Assembly (NCBI RefSeq): GCF_009789075.1
Contig: NZ_WNXQ01000009.1
Location: 62,001-126,000 of the forward strand
Source of the DNA: Pseudooceanicola pacificus
GTDB lineage: Bacteria; Pseudomonadota; Alphaproteobacteria; Rhodobacterales; Rhodobacteraceae
Direction: 5' to 3'
Length of the DNA: 64,000 nucleotides
The position numbers and the translations under genes were made by a program. Of this stretch, positions 8,467-16,017 are shown piece by piece. How positions within the stretch are numbered: position 1 is the stretch's first letter; each line of letters begins with the position of its first letter. The notes under the pieces are model-generated. The model saw only the letters and a list, made by a program, of their open reading frames with translations. It ran no database searches and had not been told where the DNA came from.

Positions 8467-9378
8467 ATGACCCAGAGACCCAAACGCCTGCGCCGCTGCC
8501 AGCTTTCGGTGCCCGGATCGAGCGAGAAGATGATGACCAAGGCCGCCGGGCTGGACGTCGATTACATCTTCCTCGACCTGGAAGACGCCGTCGCCCCGCA
8601 GGAAAAGCGCCCCGCACGGAAAAAGATCGTGGAGGCGCTGAACACCCTCGATTTCGGCCGCTCCGTGCGCTGCGTCAGGATCAACGACCTGACCACGGAA
8701 TACGCGGCCGAGGACATCATCGAGGTGATGGAGGGCGCGGGCGAGAACCTGGACCTGATCATGCTGACCAAGGCGCTTGGCCCCGACGACATCACCTTTT
8801 GCGACAAGCTGATGACCCAGATGGAGAAGAAGCTGAAGCTGAAGAAGCGCATCGGGCTGGAAACCCTCATCGAAGAGGTCGAGGCGATGCAGAAGGTCGA
8901 CGAGATCGCCTGCGCGTCGGACCGGCTGGAGGCGCTGATCTTCGGTATGGGCGACTATTCCGCAAGCCAGGGCGTCAGCACCAAGGATATCGGCGGCGAC
9001 AGCGGCTATCCCGGCGACATCTGGCATTACCAGCGCCAGAAGATGACCATTGCCGCCCGGGTGAACCGGATCGACGCGGTGGACGGGCCCTTTGCCAATT
9101 TCAGCGATCCCGACACGTTCCGCGAGGAATGCCGCCGCGCGATGATCCTGGGCATGGTCGGCAAATGGGCGATCCACCCCAGCCAGGTCGAGATCGCGCA
9201 AGAGGTGTTCTCTCCCAAGCCCGAGGACGTGGACCGCGCCCGCCGGATGAAGTCGGCCTATGACGCCGCGCTGGCCGCGGGGCAGGGGTCCGTCCAGTTC
9301 GAGGGGCGGATGATCGACATCGCGTCGATCCGCATCGTCGACCGGGTGCTGGACCAGGCCAACATGATCGGGATGTGA
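8467..9378 (+). CDS. HpcH/HpaI-CitE family lyase, malyl-CoA / beta-methylmalyl-CoA lyase-like
   Basis: A 303-aa TIM-barrel lyase close to Rhodobacter Mcl1. Shared features are RRCQLSVPGS, LDLEDAVAP (acidic metal ligands), IGLETLIEEVEAM, the DGPFANFSD loop, and GMVGKWAIHPSQVEIAQEVF, nearly the same as Mcl1. Such enzymes cleave L-malyl-CoA, beta-methylmalyl-CoA or citramalyl-CoA to a 2-oxoacid and a smaller acyl-CoA. Placed after a dehydrogenase, two hydratases and a CoA-transferase, it is the expected carbon-carbon cleavage step. It may be a dedicated paralogue rather than the ethylmalonyl-CoA-pathway enzyme, since no other gene of that pathway is near. Confidence 0.85.
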   Translation: MTQRPKRLRRCQLSVPGSSEKMMTKAAGLDVDYIFLDLEDAVAPQEKRPARKKIVEALNTLDFGRSVRCVRINDLTTEYAAEDIIEVMEGAGENLDLIMLTKALGPDDITFCDKLMTQMEKKLKLKKRIGLETLIEEVEAMQKVDEIACASDRLEALIFGMGDYSASQGVSTKDIGGDSGYPGDIWHYQRQKMTIAARVNRIDAVDGPFANFSDPDTFREECRRAMILGMVGKWAIHPSQVEIAQEVFSPKPEDVDRARRMKSAYDAALAAGQGSVQFEGRMIDIASIRIVDRVLDQANMIGM

Positions 9379-9382
9379 CGGG

Positions 9383-9994
9383 ATGATGGATTACATCGTG
9401 CTGCCCGGCGGTTTCTCGGGGTTCGAGGGGGTCCGCGATGCGGCGCTCGACCCGGGAACCTACCCGGCGGGTGTCTCGCTTGCAGCGGCGTTCCGGCCCC
9501 ATATCGGGCGCAGCCTGAACACCGTCACCGTCACGGCCTTTGGCGACGACACGGCCGCGCTCGACAGGCTGCGCGACCGGCTGCTTGCCACGCCGGGGGT
9601 GTCGGGGGCGACAGCGGACCGCCTGACCCCGGTGGCCGAGCGGAACCTGCCGCTGATCGCGGCGGACGCGGCGCTTTACACCAACCGCTGGTTCCACTGC
9701 CGCAGCGATCTGGAAGCGGCCTTCGAGGATGACAGCCTGATGTCCTGGGACACATGGGAGGCGGACAACGGCGTGCATGCCGTGGGCCTGTGGAAGAAGC
9801 CGCCCGAGAACGGGGTGACGAGCTATTTCCTGATCGCCCGCTATGCCAGCATGGGGGCCTGGGCCAATTCGCGATTCACCACCCGCGAGGGCGAGGCCCG
9901 GCCCGACTGGGCCATCCGCTTCGCCCGGCGGCGGACCTACCTGGTGGATACCGAGGTGATCACGACCAACTGCATCGGCCGCCCGGTCGGCTGA
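9383..9994 (+). CDS. Unknown protein, possibly ferredoxin-like (NIPSNAP-type) fold
   Basis: A 203-aa soluble protein without signal peptide or membrane segments that I do not recognise. The second half (YTNRWFHCRSDLEAAFE, AVGLWKK, YFLIARYASMGAWANSR) has the spacing of dimeric alpha/beta-barrel or NIPSNAP-like proteins, so a small-ligand binding or isomerase role is conceivable. It starts 4 nt after the lyase stop with only a weak ribosome-binding site, which suggests coupling. It is the last gene of the cluster before a terminator. No catalytic residues can be named. Confidence 0.6.
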   Translation: MMDYIVLPGGFSGFEGVRDAALDPGTYPAGVSLAAAFRPHIGRSLNTVTVTAFGDDTAALDRLRDRLLATPGVSGATADRLTPVAERNLPLIAADAALYTNRWFHCRSDLEAAFEDDSLMSWDTWEADNGVHAVGLWKKPPENGVTSYFLIARYASMGAWANSRFTTREGEARPDWAIRFARRRTYLVDTEVITTNCIGRPVG

Positions 9995-10017
9995 GCAGGG
10001 CAGGGGCCGAACGCAAA

Positions 10018-10046
10018 CGCGCCGGTCGGGGGACCGGCGCGCTTTT
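10018..10046 (+). terminator. Rho-independent terminator after the CoA cluster
   Basis: A 10-bp perfect stem CGCGCCGGTC / GACCGGCGCG with a GGGG loop (10018-10041) is followed by CTTTTGTTG. It sits 23 nt after the stop at 9994 and just before the end of the convergent SDR gene. Confidence 0.8.
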
Positions 10047-10064
10047 GTTGTCCCGTCAGGCGGT

Positions 10065-10928
10065 TCAGGCGTCGGGGAAAAAGACCTCGTCGTAATGGTC
10101 CGCGATTTCCTGCGCGGTATAGGCATGGGTCGGCTCCCAGCCCTTGGAGCGCATCACCTTCAGCTCGGCCACGCCCTGGCGGGCGACATGCATGAACTTG
10201 CCGGTCTGGTCGCCGCTGAGGTCCGAACACATGTAAAGCATCGCCTGCGCGATGGTGTCGGGCTGGCCGGTCACGGGGAATTCGTCCCCCTTTTCCGCCA
10301 GCTCGCGATAGCGCGGCAGATCCGAGGTCATGCGGGTCAGCGCGCCGGGCGACATGCCCCAGACCCGGATCCCGTATTTGCGCCCTTCGATGGCCAGGTT
10401 GCGGGTCAGCCCCGCGATCCCGGCCTTGGCCGCGCCATAGTTGGTCTGCCCGAAATTGCCCATCAGGCCCGAGGTCGAGGTGGTGTTCACCACGATGCCG
10501 CCGCCGTTGTCGCGCATCCACTGCCAGACCGGCTTGGTGCAGCAATAGGTGCCCTTCAGATGGACCTTCAGCACCAGATCCCAGTTCGCTTCGGTCCCCT
10601 TGTGAAAGGTCTCGTCGCGCAGGATGCCGGCGTTGTTGATCAGGATGTCGACCTTGCCCCATTGCGCGATGCACTGGTCGAAAATCGCCTGTCCCCCATC
10701 CATGGTCGAGACGTCGTTGCCGTTGGCCACGGCTTCGCCGCCCGCAGCGACGATGTCGTTCACGACCTCTTGCGCCGGGCCGATGCTGCCGCCGGACCCG
10801 TCACGCGCCCCGCCCAGGTCGTTGACCAGCACCTTGCAGCCCTCGGCCCCGAAAAGCCGCGCGTAGGCGGCGCCGAGCCCGTTGCCCGCGCCGGTGATGA
10901 TGGCAACCTTGCCGTCCAGTAGTCCCAT
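10065..10928 (-). CDS. SDR dehydrogenase, MFE-2 type (R)-3-hydroxyacyl-CoA dehydrogenase-like
   Basis: A 287-aa short-chain dehydrogenase. Motifs are TGAGNGLG (NAD(P) binding, residues 12-19), NNAG, a catalytic Ser in NTTSTSG and YGAAK (Tyr/Lys). The long LVNDLGGARDGSG loop is typical of the dehydrogenase domain of peroxisomal multifunctional enzyme 2 and of steroid-side-chain enzymes such as Hsd4A. With the neighbouring hydratase it amounts to MFE-2 split into two genes. It probably oxidises a 3-hydroxyacyl-CoA. The start is supported by AGGAGG just upstream. It is the last gene of a minus-strand operon, 81 nt after the hydratase. Confidence 0.83.
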   Translation of the reverse strand: MGLLDGKVAIITGAGNGLGAAYARLFGAEGCKVLVNDLGGARDGSGGSIGPAQEVVNDIVAAGGEAVANGNDVSTMDGGQAIFDQCIAQWGKVDILINNAGILRDETFHKGTEANWDLVLKVHLKGTYCCTKPVWQWMRDNGGGIVVNTTSTSGLMGNFGQTNYGAAKAGIAGLTRNLAIEGRKYGIRVWGMSPGALTRMTSDLPRYRELAEKGDEFPVTGQPDTIAQAMLYMCSDLSGDQTGKFMHVARQGVAELKVMRSKGWEPTHAYTAQEIADHYDEVFFPDA

Positions 10929-11009
10929 GGTTCCTCCTCAGGGGTATCAAACGGGCGGAGACGCCGCCCTGTGCCCCGCTGCCTTGGCAGGGGGCGGATC
11001 GTGCGGGCC

Positions 11010-11873
11010 CTAGCCCAGTTCTGTCAGCCCGTGCTTGACCACGGTCACGCCGCGCGCCTTGACATGGGCTTCGAAGCTGATGGTATCGCCGTCCTTCCAC
11101 ATGTCGACCGTGATCGTTTCGCCTGGAAAGACCGGGGCGCGGAACTGTGCGGCATGGCGGCGAAAGGCGTTGGGGTCCCAGTCGGCAAAGGTCGACAGCA
11201 CGGCGCGGCAGGTGATCCCGTAGGTGCACATGCCATGCAGGATCGGCCGGTCGAACCCCGCCTTGCGGGCGAATTCCGGGTCGGAGTGCAGCGGGTTGCG
11301 GTCGCCCGACAGCCGGAAGACCAGCGCCTGATCGTCCCGCGTGGGAATGTCGACCGTCAGATCCGCCGCGCGGTCGGGCACCGGGTGCGGATCGGGCGCG
11401 CCCTCGGTCGGGCCGCCGAAATGGCCGTCGCCCCGGGCAAAGGTCATGCCGCGCAGGGTGCAGACCGGCTCGCCGCTTGCGTCCCGCACCACCGTTTCGC
11501 GCTGGACGATGGCGCCCTTGTCGCCCTTGTCCCAGGCGCCGATATAGCTGGCGTCGGCGGTCAGCCTGGCCGCAACCGGCAGGGGCTTGTGAAAGGTGAT
11601 GTCGCGCGCGGCATCCACCACCTTGACCCGGTCCAGCGGGATCGAGGGCGGCCGCGCCGCATAGCCGAAGACCGAGGCAAAGGTCGGCACCACCTTCAGC
11701 GGAACCTCGCGCGGGGTGATCCAGCCCTCGTTGACAAAGGCCAGCTCGCTGTCCTCCAGCGGGTCGGTGCCCATGCCGATGCCAAGGGCGTAAAGCATGA
11801 CCTCGCGGTCGGAATAGGCGCAGTCGATGGCCTCGGCCTTCATCGACAGCAGGTCGGGATAGGGAACGCCCAT
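11010..11873 (-). CDS. MaoC double-hot-dog enoyl-CoA hydratase (hydratase 2)
   Basis: A 287-aa protein like the hydratase 2 domain of MFE-2. An N-terminal hot-dog half (YALGIGMGTDPLEDSELAFV) is followed by a C-terminal half bearing the R-hydratase motif LSGDRNPLHSDPEFARKAGF, with the Asp, Asn and His of the family's catalytic site, and PILHGMCTYG. It hydrates trans-2-enoyl-CoA to the (R)-3-hydroxyacyl-CoA. It lies 10 nt downstream of an acyl-CoA dehydrogenase and upstream of the SDR, so the operon supplies the three inner steps of beta-oxidation with R stereochemistry. No thiolase or acyl-CoA ligase is in the window. Confidence 0.86.
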   Translation of the reverse strand: MGVPYPDLLSMKAEAIDCAYSDREVMLYALGIGMGTDPLEDSELAFVNEGWITPREVPLKVVPTFASVFGYAARPPSIPLDRVKVVDAARDITFHKPLPVAARLTADASYIGAWDKGDKGAIVQRETVVRDASGEPVCTLRGMTFARGDGHFGGPTEGAPDPHPVPDRAADLTVDIPTRDDQALVFRLSGDRNPLHSDPEFARKAGFDRPILHGMCTYGITCRAVLSTFADWDPNAFRRHAAQFRAPVFPGETITVDMWKDGDTISFEAHVKARGVTVVKHGLTELG

Positions 11874-11883
11874 GATCGTGTCC

Positions 11884-13017
11884 TCAGTAGCCGCGCATCC
11901 GGGCCCAACGTTCGCAGTGCTGGGCCGCGTTGCCGAAGGTCATTTCCAGCAGGCGCGAGCGCTTGATGTAGAACCCGGCATCGTACTGGTCGGTCATGCC
12001 GATGCCGCCGTGCAGCTGGATCATCTGGCGGGTCATCTTGTTGGCGAAATCGCTGGCCATCGCCTTGGCCAGGATCGCGGCCTCTTCGGCCCCGTCGCCG
12101 CCCGCGTCGATCTCGCGCACCGCATGTTCCACCGCCGAGCGGACCAGCTGCATCTCCATGAACAGATCCGCCATGCGGTGCTGCAGCGCCTGGAACTGGG
12201 CCAGGATCGTGTTGAACTGCACCCGCGTCTTCAGATAGGCGAGCGTGGTGTCAAAGGCCTGCTGGCACATCCCCAGCATTTCGGCCGCAAGGCCCACGCG
12301 GGCCACGTCGAGCACCTTTTCCAGCGGGGCATGGGCGCCGCCGACCTCGCCCAGAACGGCATCCGGGCCGACCTGCACGCCGCTGAAGGTGACCTTGGCA
12401 TGGCCCCGGCGATCCACCGTCGCCAGCCCGTGCCGTTCGATCCCCGCGGCGTCCGTGGGCACGATCAGCAGGGTCAGCCCCGCGCTATGGCCCGGCGCGC
12501 CCGAGGTCCGCGCCAGCACCAGCATCGCATCGGCATCCATGCCGTCGATCACCATCGTCTTGGTGCCGTTCAGCACATAGCCGCTGCCCGAGGCCTCGGC
12601 CGTGAGCGCGGTCCTTGCGGTGTCGTGGCGGTTGCCCTCGTCCACCGCCAGGGTGACGATGGCCGATCCGTCGGCGATCCGGGGCAGCCATTCGCCCTGC
12701 TGCGCGGCGCTGCCCATCTGGCGGAACGCCGTGGCGGCCACCAGGCCCGAGATGAACAGCGGCGAGGCCACCAGCTGCTTGCCCATCTCCTCCAGCACCA
12801 GGCCCATGCCGGTCAGACCGAAATCCGACCCGCCGTGTTCCTCGGGCACGACAATGCCGGCCCAGCCCATTTCGGCGATCTCTTTCCACAGGGCGGGGTC
12901 CATCGTGCCCGCGCCGGAATCCCGCAGCTTGCGGAAGGCGCTCACCGGCGCGCGGTCGGTGACCCAGTCCTGCGCGCCATCGCGCAGCATCGTCTGTTCT
13001 TCGGTCAGTACAGCCAT
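11884..13017 (-). CDS. Acyl-CoA dehydrogenase, atypical subunit
   Basis: A 377-aa acyl-CoA-dehydrogenase-fold protein, second of a tandem pair. It keeps QALQHRMADLFMEMQLVRSA and QLHGGIGMTDQYDAGFYIKR, but the C-terminal segment reads LLEMTFGNAAQHCERWARMRGY in place of the usual YEGTxEIQ. The catalytic Glu at that site is therefore absent. The FAD-loop region is also poorly conserved (VTLAVDEG). Such proteins are known as partners in heterotetrameric dehydrogenases of steroid and bile-acid side-chain breakdown (ChsE, Scd types). I infer a heteromer with the gene at 13030. Spacing is 12 nt from that gene and 10 nt to the hydratase. Confidence 0.8.
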   Translation of the reverse strand: MAVLTEEQTMLRDGAQDWVTDRAPVSAFRKLRDSGAGTMDPALWKEIAEMGWAGIVVPEEHGGSDFGLTGMGLVLEEMGKQLVASPLFISGLVAATAFRQMGSAAQQGEWLPRIADGSAIVTLAVDEGNRHDTARTALTAEASGSGYVLNGTKTMVIDGMDADAMLVLARTSGAPGHSAGLTLLIVPTDAAGIERHGLATVDRRGHAKVTFSGVQVGPDAVLGEVGGAHAPLEKVLDVARVGLAAEMLGMCQQAFDTTLAYLKTRVQFNTILAQFQALQHRMADLFMEMQLVRSAVEHAVREIDAGGDGAEEAAILAKAMASDFANKMTRQMIQLHGGIGMTDQYDAGFYIKRSRLLEMTFGNAAQHCERWARMRGY

Positions 13018-13029
13018 CGGTCGCGTCCC

Positions 13030-14217
13030 TTACTGGTGGTCCAGCATCCCGAGGATGCGCTTGGAGATGATGTTGGCCTGCACCTCGTAGGTGCCGCCGT
13101 AGATCGAATGGGCCTTGTTCTGCAGCATCTGTTTCATGCTGTCCTTTTCGGTCTGGGTGTAGTCGTCGCCATCCCAGCCGATCCCCTGAAAGCCCATGAT
13201 CTCGGTCAGCATCTCGCCCCGGGTCTGCAGCGCGTGGCTGGCGGCGTTCTTGAGGACCGAGGTCGCCTCGGACGGGCCGGTCTTGGCCTCGTCGGCCACC
13301 CGGGCGACGGTCAGCCGGTGGGCGCGTTCCCACATCTGGTGACGCACGATGCGCGCGCGCAGATCCAGATCCGCGATGCGGCCCTCGGCATCGGTGCCGA
13401 TGTACTCCCGGGCCACCTCGTCCAGCGGGCGCAGCTCGCCCACGGTCATCCGGCGGGCGCCGATGCCCTCGCGTTCGAACTGCATCAGGCGCTTGGCGAT
13501 GGTCCAGCCTTCGCGCAGCCCGCCGACGAGGTTCTCCTTGGGGACCTTCACATCGGTAAAGAACACCTCGGCAAAGCTCTGCTTGCCCGAGATCAGCGTG
13601 ATCGGCCGCACCTCGACACCGGGCGACTTCATGTCGATCAGCAGGAACGAGATGCCCTCGTGCTTGTGGCTGGTGTCGGTGCGCACAAGGCAGAAACACC
13701 AATGCGCGTGCATCGAACCCGAGGTCCAGATCTTCTGGCCGTTCACCAGGAAGTTGTCCCCGATATCCTCGGCCCGGGTCTTGAGGCTGGCAAGGTCGGA
13801 CCCCGCGCCCGGTTCGGAATAGCCCTGGCACCAGATGGTTTCGCCCCGGCAGATCGGGGGGATATGGCGCTGCTTCTGCTCGGCGGTGCCGTATTCCAGC
13901 AGGGTGGGGCCGAACATCGACACCGCGATGCCGGTCAGCGGGATGAAACCGCCGATCTTTTCCAGCTCGTCCCGCAGGATCAGGGTCTGCTGCCGGGTCA
14001 GCCCGCCGCCGCCATATTCGGTCGGCCAGGTGGGCGTGCCCCAGCCCTTGCTGCACATGGCCTTGCGCCAGGCGGCCCAGTCCTCGCCCTCGGGGTAGCG
14101 CGGGGCGATGTCGAAATACTCGTCACCCCGGTGGGCGAGGCTCTTGGGGAAATTCTTGTCGAGCCATTCGCGCGCCTCGGCGCGGAAGGCCGAGAGTTGG
14201 CTGTCCTGGACATTCAT
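13030..14217 (-). CDS. Acyl-CoA dehydrogenase, catalytic-type subunit of a tandem pair
   Basis: A 395-aa acyl-CoA dehydrogenase with WPTEYGGGGLTRQQ, the FAD loop CQGYSEPGAGSDLASL (about residues 130-145) and a C-terminal SIYGGTYEVQANIISKRILGML. In YGGT the Glu of the EGT motif is replaced by Gly, as in the FadE26/ChsE4-like branch, where the base lies elsewhere in the chain. Together with the 377-aa gene 12 nt downstream it probably forms an alpha2beta2 enzyme for bulky or branched acyl-CoAs. The start codon ATG at 14217 is preceded by a GGGAGG-like site. The promoter region upstream carries a GntR-type palindrome. Confidence 0.83.
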   Translation of the reverse strand: MNVQDSQLSAFRAEAREWLDKNFPKSLAHRGDEYFDIAPRYPEGEDWAAWRKAMCSKGWGTPTWPTEYGGGGLTRQQTLILRDELEKIGGFIPLTGIAVSMFGPTLLEYGTAEQKQRHIPPICRGETIWCQGYSEPGAGSDLASLKTRAEDIGDNFLVNGQKIWTSGSMHAHWCFCLVRTDTSHKHEGISFLLIDMKSPGVEVRPITLISGKQSFAEVFFTDVKVPKENLVGGLREGWTIAKRLMQFEREGIGARRMTVGELRPLDEVAREYIGTDAEGRIADLDLRARIVRHQMWERAHRLTVARVADEAKTGPSEATSVLKNAASHALQTRGEMLTEIMGFQGIGWDGDDYTQTEKDSMKQMLQNKAHSIYGGTYEVQANIISKRILGMLDHQ

Positions 14218-14301
14218 GGTGCGGTCGACCTCCCTGATCGCGGGCGACGGCCGGGCCGGCGGGTCTCGGGGCCTCCGCCATCGGCCAGGGGTCGCCTAAT
14301 T

Positions 14302-14311
14302 TGGTATACCA
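14302..14311. promoter_or_regulatory. TGGTATACCA palindrome, candidate GntR-family operator
   Basis: A perfect 10-bp palindrome lies 85 bp upstream of the acyl-CoA dehydrogenase pair, in one of the few AT-rich segments of the area. TGGT-N2-ACCA is the half-site pattern of FadR/PdhR-type GntR regulators. A second 10-bp palindrome, GCCAATTGGC, is at 14323-14332. No GntR gene is in the window, so the regulator is unassigned. Confidence 0.45.
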
Positions 14312-14499
14312 TTTCACGATGCGCCAATTGGCACAGCGCGGCAACGGCCTTGGGTCAGATTAAGCTGGGGCGGGGCAAATGCCGCGCCAAAGCGTGCTGG
14401 TCGCATGTATGTGGCGAGGTTCGCTCCGATCCTGCAGCACCGGCGCGGCGCGGGGATCCCCGTGCCGGCATGACCTGTCGCCGCATCGATTCGCGCGGC

Positions 14500-15702
14500 C
14501 TACCAGCAGCCGGCAAGCACCTCGGCCAGCAGGTCGCGTTCGCGGCGGAATTCGCGCCTGGGGTCGGAGTTGTAGTTCTGCATCGCCGCCTCCAGCACCG
14601 GGCCGGCGCTGTCCTGGGGGATCCCGAGCTGCGTCAGGTTCACCGGAAGGCCCATCGAGACGAAGTCACGCTCCAGCTGATCCGCCAACGCGGCAGAGGG
14701 CACCATGCCGGGAATGCCGAGCGCCGTTGCAATGGCCGCCACGCTGTCCTCGTCGCGGTGGCCGAGGCGGCGCAGCACGCCGCAGGTCAGCGCGGCGGTG
14801 GTGGCCCCCTGCGCGACTTCGGCATGGCGGTGGAAGATCCCGATGGCAAAGGCATAGGTCACCCGGGAGGCCCAGGTGTTCACCAGCTTCCCGCCCCGGT
14901 CGGCATCCTGGTTCTGCAGCCAGGTCGCCAGGCACAGGTCGGCGCGCAGCCTGTCGCTGTCTTCGTCCCGGGCCAGCGCATCGCGGACCTGTGTGGCCAG
15001 CGACAGCACCTCGCGCCGGTTCGCGTCGACCAGCACCGGGGCGCTGCTGTAGCCCATGTTCATCACCGACCGCCACCACAGCATCCCCGATGTCGCGCGC
15101 ACCATCGACAAGGGCGCGGTGGCCAGCGCGGCCCGGTCCCAGAACAGCGCGGTCGGGCGGGTCTTGGGATCGAAGTATTCCAGCCGGTGCCCCTGCTTGC
15201 CGCCCTTGACCGGAGAGCCGCCCCAGTTCTGCGCAGTGGTGCCGATGGTCGGCACGTTGAAGATCGGCATCTTCGGCGCGTTCAGCCGGGGCGAGATCGC
15301 GGGCGCGTCCTCGGGGTACTGGGTCGCCAGGCTTTCCGGCGTGCCGTCCTCGGCCAGGTAGATCGCCACCACGCGGGCCGCCTGGATCACGCTGCCGCCG
15401 CCGACCGCGATCAGCAGGTCGGCCCCGGCATCGCGTGCGGCCTCGGTCGCGGCCAGCACGTCGGGCAGGGGGGTGTCCTTGCCGATCCGGTCGAACACGC
15501 CTGCCAGCCGGTCGCCCGCCTGGGCGCGGATGCGGTCCAGCAGGTCGGTCGTGCCGGCCACCGACCGCCCGCAGAGCACGAAGGCCCGCTGTGCGCCCGT
15601 CCGCGCGATTTCGGCCCCGAGCGCGTCCAGCGCGCCCTCGCCCGAATGGATGCGGCACGGCCTGATGACGGCGCTGAAATCGTGGCTCGTTTCGACTGTC
15701 AT
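14500..15702 (-). CDS. Iron-containing alcohol dehydrogenase-like protein lacking the metal site
   Basis: A 400-aa protein with the group III (iron-containing) alcohol dehydrogenase fold. It has a VGGGSVIQAARVVA dinucleotide loop near residues 98-111 and NVPTIGTTAQ. The usual metal ligands are missing. The region equal to GxDALTHAxE reads SGMLWWRSVMNMG, and the later HxxxH...HG region reads TYAFAIG...AQGATTAALT, so the Asp and all three His positions are changed. The Asp of GGGSxxDxAK is Gln. It may be a metal-free reductase, as maleylacetate reductases are, or a non-catalytic protein. It lies 282 bp upstream of the dehydrogenase pair on the same strand. Confidence 0.75.
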   Translation of the reverse strand: MTVETSHDFSAVIRPCRIHSGEGALDALGAEIARTGAQRAFVLCGRSVAGTTDLLDRIRAQAGDRLAGVFDRIGKDTPLPDVLAATEAARDAGADLLIAVGGGSVIQAARVVAIYLAEDGTPESLATQYPEDAPAISPRLNAPKMPIFNVPTIGTTAQNWGGSPVKGGKQGHRLEYFDPKTRPTALFWDRAALATAPLSMVRATSGMLWWRSVMNMGYSSAPVLVDANRREVLSLATQVRDALARDEDSDRLRADLCLATWLQNQDADRGGKLVNTWASRVTYAFAIGIFHRHAEVAQGATTAALTCGVLRRLGHRDEDSVAAIATALGIPGMVPSAALADQLERDFVSMGLPVNLTQLGIPQDSAGPVLEAAMQNYNSDPRREFRRERDLLAEVLAGCW

Positions 15703-16017
15703 TGACCCCTCCGAGTTCTGTCGGTCCCTGTCGCCGGCAGGCTAGCCGCCGGTGCGGGACGGTGCCATGCCGCCCGGGTTCTTCGCATGGTTGCAGCGGC
15801 ATGCCGGACCCCGGGAACGGGGACAGGACGCATGGAAGCCGGTGCCCAGAATTTCCACCACCGGGCGGTGGCGCGGGTCCGTGCCGTTCGGAATCCTTGA
15901 CTGGCCGCTCAACCAGCGGCCAACATTCGGTTCGGGGTGTTCGACAGAAGTGATTTTAACAAAACGATACAAGTGCCGCGTAAATCGGCCTGCATCCAAC
16001 AGGAACGGAGCAATCCT
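15703..16017. other. Intergenic region upstream of the ABC importer operon
   Basis: A divergent gap of 315 bp with no gene I can support. An AT-rich patch at about 15950-15975 (around GATTTTAACAAAACGATACA) in otherwise GC-rich sequence is the likely promoter core for the importer, but no -35/-10 pair is convincing. A GGAACGGAG ribosome-binding site at about 16002-16010 fixes the ATG at 16018 as the start of the binding protein. Confidence 0.4.

Noticed and set aside
11872..15705. 1277-aa plus-strand frame across the acyl-CoA dehydrogenase operon
   Set aside because: A very long open frame caused by high GC content. It lies antisense to three good genes and has a shadow-type composition.
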